64,000 bases of DNA from an uncultured Flavobacteriaceae bacterium (GCA_947503005.1 CANNCA010000002.1:496001-560000), one strand, 5' to 3'; shown: positions 16,814 through 24,545, counted from the stretch's first letter. The notes: a model not told the origin generated them from the sequence alone. Made by a program: numbers and translations.

Positions 16814-17544
16814 TGTTCAAAGACCTGTCAAAAAGAAGCACTGAACCTGAACTAATGGATGATTTCCAGGGCAGTATAGATTTGCTAAAGGCAGTTTTCG
16901 AAGACATTAATAAAGTAAATCGAATTTTGGGAGGTAATCAAATTACCGTAAATGCCGTAGCGCGATTGATTCGAGAAAATCCAAAAGAAAAATATGTTAT
17001 TGTTGATATGGGTTGCGGCGATGGTAGTATGCTGCGTGAGGTAGCGCAATATTGCCGAAAAAAAGGCATTAAAACGGAACTTATCGGAATCGATTTGAAC
17101 CGTGAGGCCTTAAGTATTGCAATTGAGAATTCAACCGAATATTCAGAAATCAGTTTTCAATATGCTGACATTCTAACATTCAGTACTGAGACCCTGAATT
17201 GTGATATTGTGATAAATACGTTGACCATGCATCATTTTACCGACACGCAACTGGTAATTTTTTTAAACAAGTTCATTGAGCTGGGCAGAATAGGGGTTGT
17301 CATCAACGACCTGCAAAGAAGCCGTATAGCATATTATCTATTTAAACTCTTTAGTGTTATTTTTATAAAAACAAAAGTTGCTAAAATTGACGGTTTGATA
17401 TCTATAAATAAGGGATTTGTCAAATCTGATCTGTTGTCATACGCGAAAGGCCTCCCATCGGTGTCGCATCAAATTAAATGGAAATGGGCCTTCAGATATG
17501 TATGGGTTATGAAGCCGATTCGAAAAAGAAAAGTATATGAGTGA
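16810..17544 (+). CDS. Class I SAM-dependent methyltransferase of the type III PKS cluster
   Basis: A 244-residue Rossmann-type methyltransferase. Motif I VDMGCGDGS is at about 65-73, the ribose-binding acidic motif is IGIDLN near 91, motif II is YADILTF, and a motif III-like TLTMHHFTD follows. The C-terminal half contains a hydrophobic stretch near residues 175-187 that may associate with membrane or lipid substrate. It overlaps the flavoprotein upstream (ATGA) and the polyketide synthase downstream (8 bp), so the three are translationally coupled. The likely job is O- or C-methylation of the polyketide product; the acceptor is inferred from context only. Confidence 0.88.
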   Translation: MMFKDLSKRSTEPELMDDFQGSIDLLKAVFEDINKVNRILGGNQITVNAVARLIRENPKEKYVIVDMGCGDGSMLREVAQYCRKKGIKTELIGIDLNREALSIAIENSTEYSEISFQYADILTFSTETLNCDIVINTLTMHHFTDTQLVIFLNKFIELGRIGVVINDLQRSRIAYYLFKLFSVIFIKTKVAKIDGLISINKGFVKSDLLSYAKGLPSVSHQIKWKWAFRYVWVMKPIRKRKVYE

Positions 17545-18592
17545 GACCCGAATTGTTACCGTTGCAAAAACGTTACCTGAATATTGTCGCAGTACAGAAG
17601 AAATTATTCCTTTTGTGAAAATATGGCTGGCGGATGAAGAAGAACGTTTCCAAAGAAAGGTCGTTAAGATTTTCGAAGGAGCTGCAGTAGAGAAGCGTTA
17701 CGGTATTATGAACATTGAAGAGGTGTTTAGCGCTACTTCTTTCGAGGATAAAAATGCTATTTATGTTCGAGAAGTAAAGAAACTTGGAAAGGCCGTTTTG
17801 CAAAAAGCACTTAATCAAAGCGCTTGGCAAGCAGATTCTTTGGACTATATTATAACGGTAAGCTGCACGGGTATCATGATTCCATCGTTAGATGCCTATT
17901 TGATTAACGATTTAGGGTTACGTGAAGATGTTGTGCGTCTTCCGGTAACAGAGATGGGTTGCGCGGCCGGTATTTCAGGACTCATTTATGCGCACAACTT
18001 TCTTAAATCAAACCCAGGAAAGCGCATTGCATTAGTTGCCGTGGAAAGTCCGACCGCCACTTTTCAATTGAATGACCATTCGATGGCGAATATGGTAAGC
18101 GCGGCTATCTTTGGTGATGGGGCGGCATGTGTATTACTGTCTTCCGAAGAAGATGCTATAGGACCTAAGATACTCGGTGAAGCCATGTACCACTTTAAAG
18201 ATGCAACCCACATGATGGGTTTTGATTTGACCAATCACGGATTGAAGATGATACTAGATCCATCGGTTCCGGAGACGATTGCGGAACATTTTCCAAAAAT
18301 CGTACATCCGTTTCTTGAAGTTTACGGAACATCCATCGATGGGGTCGATCATTTAATTTTTCATCCTGGAGGGCGAAAAATTGTTCAAACTGTTGAGGAG
18401 TTATTCGGTAAATTAGGAAAAAATATAGACGATACACGTGAGGTTCTACGAGCTTATGGTAATATGAGTAGTGCCACTGTATTGTACGTTTTAGAACGTT
18501 TTATGAACAAGGACATACCTAAAGGAGAGAAAGGATTACTTTTAAGTTTTGGCCCCGGATTTTCGGCACAGCGGGTGTTATTGGAGTGGTAG
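17537..18592 (+). CDS. Type III polyketide synthase (chalcone/stilbene synthase family)
   Basis: A 351-residue homodimer-type condensing enzyme. The catalytic triad is complete: Cys142 in TEMGCAAGISG, His276 in LIFHPGGRK and Asn309 in YGNMSSATVLY; the C-terminal loop SFGPGFSAQ also fits. Type III PKSs extend a starter acyl unit with malonyl-CoA and cyclise the chain to resorcinols, pyrones or phloroglucinols. The length is that of bacterial enzymes. It is flanked by tailoring genes upstream and acyl-chain-building genes downstream, suggesting a long or specialised acyl starter supplied by the local carrier protein. Chain length and cyclisation mode cannot be read from sequence alone. Confidence 0.95.
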   Translation: MSETRIVTVAKTLPEYCRSTEEIIPFVKIWLADEEERFQRKVVKIFEGAAVEKRYGIMNIEEVFSATSFEDKNAIYVREVKKLGKAVLQKALNQSAWQADSLDYIITVSCTGIMIPSLDAYLINDLGLREDVVRLPVTEMGCAAGISGLIYAHNFLKSNPGKRIALVAVESPTATFQLNDHSMANMVSAAIFGDGAACVLLSSEEDAIGPKILGEAMYHFKDATHMMGFDLTNHGLKMILDPSVPETIAEHFPKIVHPFLEVYGTSIDGVDHLIFHPGGRKIVQTVEELFGKLGKNIDDTREVLRAYGNMSSATVLYVLERFMNKDIPKGEKGLLLSFGPGFSAQRVLLEW

Positions 18593-18610
18593 TATTACAT
18601 TGAAGAAGAT

Positions 18611-19402
18611 ATGAATGATATATCAAATACAATAAATTGGGCCTTGATTCTTGGAGGCAGTAGCGGTTTAGGTCTCGCAACCGCAAAAAAGTTAGCAAGA
18701 CATGGATTTCATATTATAATTGTTCATAGAGATGCACGGGTTGATTTACAGCGGATTGAAAGTGATTTTGAAGAAATTACTTCAAGTGGAGTTCAGTTAA
18801 AAAGTTTTAATATCGATGTAGCCAATCCCGAAAAACGGATTTCCGTTTTGGAAGAAATAGCAACCACTATCGCCTCTGACAAAATAAAAGTACTGGTACA
18901 CAGTATTGCCAAGGGAAGTCTTAAACCCATGCAGTCAGATTCAGGAAACACTTTGGAACACCAAGACTTTACAATTACCCTGAATGCAATGGCACTAAGC
19001 CTTTATGATTGGGTAAAAGCAATTCACAATGACGGCTTATTTGCAGATGATACAAGAATTATTTCTTTTACCAGCGAGGGCAATGCAAAAGCTTGGCCCG
19101 GTTATGCTGCGGTTTCAGCGGCCAAAGTCACTTTAGAGGCTTTAACACGGAACATTGCACTTGAATTTGCATCATCAGGAATCAAAGCGAACTGTATTCA
19201 GGCGGGAGCTACAGAAACACCTGCGTTTTCAATGATTCCAAATAGTAATAAATTAAAAGAAAGTGCATTAAAACGGAATCCCAATAGGCGCTTGACCACT
19301 CCCGAAGATGTCGCTAACGTAGTTTATCTGTTAACAACCAATGAAGCCAAATGGATAACTGGTACGGTAATTAAGGTTGATGGAGGAGAAAGTTTGATGT
19401 AG
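18611..19402 (+). CDS. Enoyl-ACP reductase-like SDR (FabI/FabL type) of the cluster
   Basis: A 263-residue short-chain dehydrogenase/reductase with the cofactor motif ILGGSSGLGLA near 13-23. The active-site spacing is Tyr165-x6-Lys172 (GYAAVSAAK), the pattern of enoyl-ACP reductases FabI and FabL; classical ketoreductases have Tyr-x3-Lys. The following LEALTRNIALEFASSGIKANCIQAGATET also resembles FabL. It probably reduces the trans-2-enoyl intermediate on the cluster's ACP. It lies 18 bp after the PKS gene. A role as ketoreductase cannot be fully excluded without a structure or assay. Confidence 0.82.
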   Translation: MNDISNTINWALILGGSSGLGLATAKKLARHGFHIIIVHRDARVDLQRIESDFEEITSSGVQLKSFNIDVANPEKRISVLEEIATTIASDKIKVLVHSIAKGSLKPMQSDSGNTLEHQDFTITLNAMALSLYDWVKAIHNDGLFADDTRIISFTSEGNAKAWPGYAAVSAAKVTLEALTRNIALEFASSGIKANCIQAGATETPAFSMIPNSNKLKESALKRNPNRRLTTPEDVANVVYLLTTNEAKWITGTVIKVDGGESLM

Positions 19403-19408
19403 AAACCC

Positions 19409-19434
19409 CTGTCAGTTCGAGCCGGTCTCGACCT
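19409..19434. repeat. Degenerate palindromic intergenic repeat inside the PKS operon
   Basis: The stretch CTGTCAGTTCGAGCCGGTCTCGACCT just after the reductase stop contains an imperfect inverted repeat (TCGAG / CTCGA). It resembles the small palindromic element (GTCAGTTCGAG...CTCGA) that I recall as frequent between flavobacterial genes. It occupies part of the 86-bp gap before the dehydratase gene, the widest gap in this otherwise compact operon. Confidence 0.4.
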
Positions 19435-19488
19435 AAGTATTTCTGAAGAAACTTCTTGGTTGCGATTGTAGTTACAAACGAAAAAAGA

Positions 19489-19932
19489 ATGAAATTCAAA
19501 AGTATCATACAAAAACTTCCCTTTAGAAAACCCTTCCTTTTTGTGGATGAGCTTTTGGAAATTGATGATAAAGGCGCAAAGGGGTGCTATATTTTCCCTA
19601 AAATTTCCGATTTCTATAAAGGTCATTTTAAGGATAACCCAGTTACTCCTGGGGTTATTTTGACAGAATGTTGCGCCCAAATCGGACTGGTTTGTTTAGG
19701 AATCCATTTGTTGGGCGGCGCAACCGATACAAATTTGAAAATAGGTCTGACCAGTTCTGAAATGGAGTTTTTACTTCCCGTATTTCCAGGAGAGAAAGTT
19801 ATAGTATCCTCGAAAAAAGTATATTTCAGATTCCAGAAACTAAAATGCGAGGTAAAAATGCATAATAGAGAAGGAAAATTGGTCTGTAAAGGTATCATTG
19901 CAGGAATGTTCAAATCTGATAAGAATGGGTAG
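19489..19932 (+). CDS. FabZ-like 3-hydroxyacyl-ACP dehydratase of the cluster
   Basis: The ORF track starts at a TTG (19456); ATG 19489 is chosen because the A-rich lead AAACGAAAAAAGA precedes it and the product (147 residues) has FabZ length. It is a single hotdog domain: PFRKPFLFVDELLE, then YKGHFKDNPVTPGV with catalytic His46, then ILTECCAQIG with catalytic Glu60. It should dehydrate 3-hydroxyacyl chains on the ACP. Its stop overlaps the ketosynthase start by 8 bp, so they are coupled. Housekeeping fabZ would be elsewhere in the genome. Confidence 0.88.
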   Translation: MKFKSIIQKLPFRKPFLFVDELLEIDDKGAKGCYIFPKISDFYKGHFKDNPVTPGVILTECCAQIGLVCLGIHLLGGATDTNLKIGLTSSEMEFLLPVFPGEKVIVSSKKVYFRFQKLKCEVKMHNREGKLVCKGIIAGMFKSDKNG

Positions 19933-21199
19933 ACGCGTAGTTATTACAGGATTAGGCGTATGTGCCCCGAATGGAATTGGATTGACCGATTTCACAAGAG
20001 CTTTGCAAAAAGGAAAGAGTGGAGTCCGTTTTCAACCCCGATTGGCCGAGTTGAAATTCGGCTGTCAAATAGCCGCAGAACCTTTGGTCCCGGACAACCT
20101 TGTAGAAAAGTATTTTACCCCGCTTCAACTTCGGGGATTGAATGCAAGTGGCCTTGTTTATGGCGTAATTGCTGGCACGGACGCATGGAACGATGCTGGA
20201 TTGAAACCAAATACCGGAGAAAGCCCAGATTGGGATAGTGGCATCATTTTTGGCACGGGGATTCTAGGGGTGGATAAATTCCGTGAATCGATTCATTTGG
20301 TAGATGGTCAAAATGTGAGGCGTTTGGGAAGTACTACGGTTCTTCAAACCATGGCAAGTGGAATTAGTGCTTATTTAGGAGGGATTCTAGGTTGCGGCAA
20401 TCAGGTGACTACGAATTCTTCGGCTTGTACAACGGGGACAGAAGGTATTTTGATGGCCTTTGACCGAATAACAGCTGGTAAAGCGGAACGCATGCTTGCA
20501 GGAAGTTGTAGTGATAGTGGTCCTTACGTTTGGGGCGGTTTTGACGCGATGCGTATTCTTCCGAGACAATATAATGATAATCCGACAAAAGCAAGTAGGC
20601 CTATGAGCGCCTCTGCTGCCGGTTTCGTTCCCGGAAGCGGGGCAGGGGCTTTGGTTCTAGAGTCATTGGATAGTGCGTTGGCTCGTGGTGCCAAAATCTA
20701 TGCTGAAGTATTGGGCGGGGCGGTCAATAGTGGGGGACAAAGAGGAGATGGTACCATGACGGCACCAAATAGTGAAGCAGTGCAACATTGTATTACGGAG
20801 GCCATTCTTCATTCGGGAATCGAAAAAAGTGATATCGATGTCATCAACGGGCATTTGACCGCTACCTCCAAAGATGCTTTGGAAATCGAAAATTGGAGTG
20901 AAGCTTTGAATCGCTCAGGAACAGATTTTCCATTTATTAATTCTTTTAAAGGGCTTTTTGGTCATTGCTTGGCTGCAGCGGGAAGTATTGAATGTGTCGG
21001 AGCGTTACTACAATTTCAGGAAAAAGAAGTTTTTGGCAATGTGAATTGTGAAGATGTACATTCTGAAATCGAAAAACATATTTCTGCTTCAAGAATACCC
21101 CGTAAAACGGAGAAATTTATTCCTAAAATCATTGCCAAGGCAAGTTTCGGCTTTGGAGACGTGAACGCTTGTGTTATTTTTGCTGCTTTTAACGACTGA
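19925..21199 (+). CDS. Beta-ketoacyl-ACP synthase (FabF-like) of the cluster
   Basis: Start ATG 19925 (MGRRVVITGLGV) is preferred over the ORF-track start at 19898. The 424-residue protein has the thiolase fold with the Cys-His-His set of decarboxylating ketosynthases: Cys168 in TTNSSACTTGTEG, His310 in INGHLTATSKD and His347 in FKGLFGHCLAAAG, with Lys342 also present. It condenses malonyl-ACP with an acyl primer. The INGHLTAT motif differs from the VNAHGTST of housekeeping FabF, in keeping with a specialised enzyme. It overlaps the dehydratase gene by 8 bp and precedes the ACP gene by 72 bp. Confidence 0.9.
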   Translation: MGRRVVITGLGVCAPNGIGLTDFTRALQKGKSGVRFQPRLAELKFGCQIAAEPLVPDNLVEKYFTPLQLRGLNASGLVYGVIAGTDAWNDAGLKPNTGESPDWDSGIIFGTGILGVDKFRESIHLVDGQNVRRLGSTTVLQTMASGISAYLGGILGCGNQVTTNSSACTTGTEGILMAFDRITAGKAERMLAGSCSDSGPYVWGGFDAMRILPRQYNDNPTKASRPMSASAAGFVPGSGAGALVLESLDSALARGAKIYAEVLGGAVNSGGQRGDGTMTAPNSEAVQHCITEAILHSGIEKSDIDVINGHLTATSKDALEIENWSEALNRSGTDFPFINSFKGLFGHCLAAAGSIECVGALLQFQEKEVFGNVNCEDVHSEIEKHISASRIPRKTEKFIPKIIAKASFGFGDVNACVIFAAFND

Positions 21200-21234
21200 G
21201 AAGATTCATTACGCCAAATTCCAAGCCTAAACTC

Positions 21235-21261
21235 AAATATCAGTATTGAAATTTGATATTT
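21235..21261 (+). other. AT-rich inverted repeat upstream of the cluster ACP gene
   Basis: AAATATCA (21235-21242) and TGATATTT (21254-21261) form an 8-bp inverted repeat with an 11-base spacer, ending 10 bp before the ACP start codon. There is no T-tract, so it is not a terminator. It could be an mRNA hairpin tuning ACP translation or a palindromic operator; nothing proves either. Confidence 0.35.
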
Positions 21262-21271
21262 AAACAAAATA

Positions 21272-21523
21272 ATGAACGAAGAACGATATCAAAAACTAAA
21301 GGAAATTGTTAAAATATACCTTCCAGAGGATGTTTCAGTAGAAGATATATCCATGGAAAGCCATTTTATTAATGAACTCAATATCAATTCGGCAAACTTG
21401 GTGGACATTGTTCTTGATGTCGAGGATGCATTTGATATTATGTTGGAAAATGAGGATATGGATCAAATGCAAACCGTTATGGACGCACTGCAAATCATTG
21501 AAAAGAAATTGACTGTTAAATGA
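21272..21523 (+). CDS. Acyl carrier protein of the cluster
   Basis: An 83-residue acidic four-helix carrier protein. Ser40 in NINSANLVDIV is the probable 4'-phosphopantetheine site; the usual Asp-Ser-Leu motif is Asn-Ser-Ala here. The following DIVLDVEDAFDI helix, which docks to synthases, fits the ACP family. It probably carries the acyl chain built by the adjacent ketosynthase, dehydratase and reductase. Its stop overlaps the start of the membrane-protein gene by 4 bp. Confidence 0.9.
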   Translation: MNEERYQKLKEIVKIYLPEDVSVEDISMESHFINELNINSANLVDIVLDVEDAFDIMLENEDMDQMQTVMDALQIIEKKLTVK

Positions 21524-21954
21524 TTGGCGAGTTCTTATTATGGGCGAAGTCGAAGTTGAGTGTTGATAAACGACTTATTGCACTTTACTGCATTGTTTAT
21601 GTTTTATGGGGTCTTTTGATGAATTGGTTCGGCACTGCGATTGAGATTGCCAAATTCACTTATTGGTGGCAAGTAATAACCTGTTACATTTTGTACATGG
21701 TACCTATATCCCTGCTTTTACGAAATTTACCATTTCACACCCAATATGCTTATGGACTTATAGCCATGGGGCTTTTGGAATTCGGGGGATACGCGCTGGA
21801 AACTTCATATGCGTATCCGAATAACCTATTGGACCAGTTTTTTGGAGAACGTAATTTTGCCTTGGGGATGGCATTGTTCTTTGCGCTTTATTTTCCTATT
21901 GGGAATTGGGGCGTTCAGAAAATTTATAACATAATGTTTTCGAAAAACAACTAA
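21520..21954 (+). CDS. Small four-helix membrane protein ending the cluster
   Basis: I do not recognise this 144-residue protein. Hydrophobic segments lie at about 19-36, 47-66, 76-92 and 112-130, giving four predicted membrane helices. Notable polar residues within or near them are Glu87 (GLLEFGGYALE) and a Tyr/Trp-rich second segment. It overlaps the ACP gene by 4 bp (ATGA), so it belongs to the operon. Possible roles are membrane docking of the acyl-processing enzymes, an integral-membrane tailoring enzyme, or export of a lipid product. No motif decides between them. Confidence 0.75.
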   Translation: MIGEFLLWAKSKLSVDKRLIALYCIVYVLWGLLMNWFGTAIEIAKFTYWWQVITCYILYMVPISLLLRNLPFHTQYAYGLIAMGLLEFGGYALETSYAYPNNLLDQFFGERNFALGMALFFALYFPIGNWGVQKIYNIMFSKNN

Positions 21955-22000
21955 AGAGTCTTCGCGAACTTTGCATAAACCTTTGTACTCTTCGTGTTTA
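21955..22000. repeat. Degenerate Bacteroidota intergenic repeat at the end of the PKS operon
   Basis: The sequence after the last cluster stop (AGAGTCTTCGCGAACTTTGCATAAACCTTTGTACTCTTCGTG) follows the pattern CTTxGCGAACTTTGCGTAAACCTTxGxxCTCTT that I recall as a recurring intergenic sequence in flavobacterial genomes, here with several changes. It has no coding potential. It lies between the convergent cluster operon and the terC gene. Confidence 0.4.
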
Positions 22001-22025
22001 CGTTCAGTCGAAAAAGGTAATTAAA

Positions 22026-22973
22026 TCAAGCTCCTTCCACTTTCTCAGGAATTGTCAACGAAGCTACAATTCCACCAATTAATGAAACCGATATTACTGT
22101 TAACGAAACCCATTCGGGCAAATGTATGTAATGCGAAAAAAGCATCTTTAATCCGACAAAGGCTAAAATAACTACCAGGCTGTAATTGATAAAACGGAAT
22201 TTCTCCAGCATTCGAGAAATCAAGAAGTACATGGATCGGAGGCCAAGAATGGCCAATATGTTTGAACTAAACACCAGAAAAGGATCCGCGGTAATCGCTA
22301 AGATGGCGGGTATGCTATCTAAAGCAAAGAGAATATCAGTCAGTTCGATTACTATTAGGGCAACGAACAGGGGGGTGGCTGCTTTAATTCCCATACGCTT
22401 GACAAAAAACGAATCATCTTGAATGGTTCCTGTTATGGGATAGATTTTCTTTATTTGACGAAATACAAATGATTTTTTCGGGTCGAATTCCTCCTCTTCT
22501 CCCTTCAACATCTTAAAGGCAGTGTAGAGTAGAAAAACTCCAAATACATAAATAATCCATTCGAATCGTGTAATCAACGCTACACCGAACAAGATCATCA
22601 AAGCTCTAAAAAGAATCGCGCCCAAAATCCCCCAGAAAAGCACCCTGTGCTGGTAAATTGGAGGTATTTTAAACGATGCGAAAATAACCGCGATGACAAA
22701 GACATTGTCGACACTCAACGATAGTTCAATTAAATACCCTGTTACATATTTTAGAACTGCATTGCTTGGTGTCAGCCCAGTTGGATTTTCTACCAAACCT
22801 GTTGTAAACAGCCAATAGATGACCCCGCTAAAGCTTAAGGCAACGGTCACCCAAATGGCGGTCCAGATACTAGCTTCTTTGGTTTTAATTACATGGTTTT
22901 CCTTATTAAATACCCCTAGGTCTAAAGCTAAAAAAACAAGGATACAAGCAATGAAAACAATCCAAACCCACAT
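22026..22973 (-). CDS. TerC/Alx-family membrane protein
   Basis: A 315-residue integral membrane protein with about nine hydrophobic segments. The N-terminal LDLGVFNKENHVI, the ELSLSVDNVFVIAVIF motif and the ELTDILFALDSIPAILAIT motif, with their membrane-embedded acidic residues, are the TerC/Alx signatures. Characterised Alx and TerC proteins act in manganese export or metal homeostasis. The length and topology match the Alx subgroup. It converges on the PKS operon and has a roughly 70-bp spacer to the YceI gene, whose stop lies upstream. Confidence 0.93.
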   Translation of the reverse strand: MWVWIVFIACILVFLALDLGVFNKENHVIKTKEASIWTAIWVTVALSFSGVIYWLFTTGLVENPTGLTPSNAVLKYVTGYLIELSLSVDNVFVIAVIFASFKIPPIYQHRVLFWGILGAILFRALMILFGVALITRFEWIIYVFGVFLLYTAFKMLKGEEEEFDPKKSFVFRQIKKIYPITGTIQDDSFFVKRMGIKAATPLFVALIVIELTDILFALDSIPAILAITADPFLVFSSNILAILGLRSMYFLISRMLEKFRFINYSLVVILAFVGLKMLFSHYIHLPEWVSLTVISVSLIGGIVASLTIPEKVEGA

Positions 22974-23045
22974 ATCGCGAAAAATTTGGCGCGAAGTTAC
23001 GTATCATTTTGTTAAAGAAAAGTGTGACAGTGGCTTTTTTGAGGA

Positions 23046-23558
23046 CTAGTTGACTTTAAATGACATTTGCACTTCGACCTTGTTCGCCTCGCGACTTTTC
23101 TTCATCACTTCGATACCGTAGTCTGATGAAAACAAAGTCGTAGTACCCAATAAGCGACCATCGAGTTCTTTAAAAGCAATTGAGATGGGCTTAGTTATAC
23201 CTTTCATGGTCAGTTCACCTTCTACGGTAAACCCTTTTTCATTTTCGCTAATCGATTTACTTTCAAAACCGATTTGCGGAAACGCATCCACATCAAAATA
23301 CTTACCGCCCTTAAGCGACCAATTTCGAAGAAAATTACCAGAATCCAATGTTTTTGTTTCCACAGTCCCTTTGAATGTAGAATTGGAAATGTTGTTTCGG
23401 TCAATTTTTGAGGAAGAACTGAAACCTGAAATGGTTCCTTTTACTCTCTTAGAAATAAAGGTAAAAGTAACTTGTGCATCCGAAAGTGTGGCTTGATGCT
23501 GTCCGTACAACTGTCCTACGGAGTAGCTTAGAAATATTATTAGGATAATATGCTTCAT
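23046..23558 (-). CDS. YceI-family lipid-binding secreted protein
   Basis: The ORF track starts at 23579; ATG 23558 is preferred because it directly begins a signal peptide (MKHIILIIFLSYSVGQLYGQ). The 170-residue precursor holds a YceI lipocalin-like beta-barrel: VTFTFISKRVKGTISGF, a SGNFLRNWSLKGGKYFDVDAFPQI-type block and a GELTMKGITKPI segment. YceI proteins bind isoprenoid or other lipophilic molecules in the periplasm. It is on the strand opposite the small secreted pair, from which it is separated by about 145 bp of probable divergent promoter DNA. Confidence 0.9.
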   Translation of the reverse strand: MKHIILIIFLSYSVGQLYGQHQATLSDAQVTFTFISKRVKGTISGFSSSSKIDRNNISNSTFKGTVETKTLDSGNFLRNWSLKGGKYFDVDAFPQIGFESKSISENEKGFTVEGELTMKGITKPISIAFKELDGRLLGTTTLFSSDYGIEVMKKSREANKVEVQMSFKVN

Positions 23559-23703
23559 TATTAGGATATTGATTACCAAATCTCAATTTACAGAATTCAG
23601 GACAAACTGCGCATTAATATCGATATTGGTCATGTTAAATTGTCTTTAATTACAGTGTATTCAAAAAACTACTACATTGCGCTGAGAACACACCTATCTT
23701 GAA

Positions 23704-24045
23704 ATGAAAAGAATTGTAGTTATATTTAGTTACACAGTACTCTTTTTTATAGGAACCACCTCGGTATTTGCTCAAAATGACCATCAGTCAAACAGCAAAA
23801 TTGATACCGGAAATCTTGATGAAGAGGATGAAGGTCCGATTATGTATAAATTTGAACCTGACTACCTAAGTGCCATAGAAAAGCGTCGAGAGGAGATCGC
23901 GGAGACAAGAAAGGTTTTAGACACTCTTGATATTACCGAAAAGAAACGTAGAAAATTGATTCGGGATTTGTACAAAAATGGACTCACTAAAAGGCTTTCT
24001 AAAGTATTGCTTGTTGAAAACAAGTATGAAGAAAATGAGAATTAG
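23704..24045 (+). CDS. Small secreted protein, paralogue A
   Basis: A 113-residue precursor with a clear signal peptide (core VVIFSYTVLFFIGTTSVFA, cleavage after FAQ). The mature part is about 90 residues, highly charged and helical: a FEPDYLSAIEKRREE segment, then LDTLDITEKKRRKLIRDLYKNG and RLSKVLLVENK. It aligns along its length with the next gene (24183), so the two form a tandem family. I recognise no domain. It may be an exported helical or regulatory peptide-like protein. Confidence 0.7.
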   Translation: MKRIVVIFSYTVLFFIGTTSVFAQNDHQSNSKIDTGNLDEEDEGPIMYKFEPDYLSAIEKRREEIAETRKVLDTLDITEKKRRKLIRDLYKNGLTKRLSKVLLVENKYEENEN

Positions 24046-24120
24046 TTTTTCATAAGACTTTGACAATCAATTTACTCATCGTTAAAACGTCAATAAATTA
24101 TGGCGAATTGTCACCAAACC

Positions 24121-24150
24121 TTGAAAAGCGCTGGTGAATACTTATTTTTC
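24121..24150 (+). promoter_or_regulatory. Bacteroidota-type promoter upstream of gene 24183
   Basis: TTG at 24121-24123, exactly 19 bp, then TATTTTTC at 24143-24150. This fits the primary sigma-factor consensus of Bacteroidota (TTG-N19-TAnnTTTG) with one mismatch in the -7 element. The start codon at 24183 lies 33 bp downstream, giving a 5' leader of about 25 bases. It suggests that the second small secreted gene is transcribed independently of the first. Confidence 0.6.
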
Positions 24151-24182
24151 ATATCTTGTGAACAGAACATTATCCAAAAACT

Positions 24183-24545
24183 ATGAGAACAGTTCGAACA
24201 CTTTTGTTCGCATGGATCTTTTTATCGTTTACCCTTCAGGTCCTCGCTCAAGAGAAAACCGAGAGCGTACTATTAAGAAAGGACTTTGAAATTCAAAAGC
24301 ATACATTAATGGAGCGATTTGAACCAGAGTACGTTGTTTCTGCTCAAAACAGAGCCGAAATGAAAAGAAAGAGAATCGCTAATGCTGAATATACTTTGAA
24401 TATTCTTGATACCATTCAAATTTCGAATCGAAAACGAAAACAGCTACTCCGCGATTTGAAATATAATCCTTTTTCAGACCGGCTGAACAAGTTTATCGTA
24501 GATTCCAAATTTGAAGATGAAGCAGTATTACAGCAGCAAAATTAG
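24183..24545 (+). CDS. Small secreted protein, paralogue B
   Basis: A 120-residue precursor: signal MRTVRTLLFAWIFLSFTLQVLAQ, then a charged helical domain. It shares with paralogue A the order FEPEY, an arginine/glutamate-rich helix, LDT-x-x-I, a KRKQLLRDL motif and a final RL-x-K segment. Its own promoter (24121-24150) lies just upstream. Function unknown. The stop is 5 bp from the convergent HPF gene. Confidence 0.7.
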   Translation: MRTVRTLLFAWIFLSFTLQVLAQEKTESVLLRKDFEIQKHTLMERFEPEYVVSAQNRAEMKRKRIANAEYTLNILDTIQISNRKRKQLLRDLKYNPFSDRLNKFIVDSKFEDEAVLQQQN

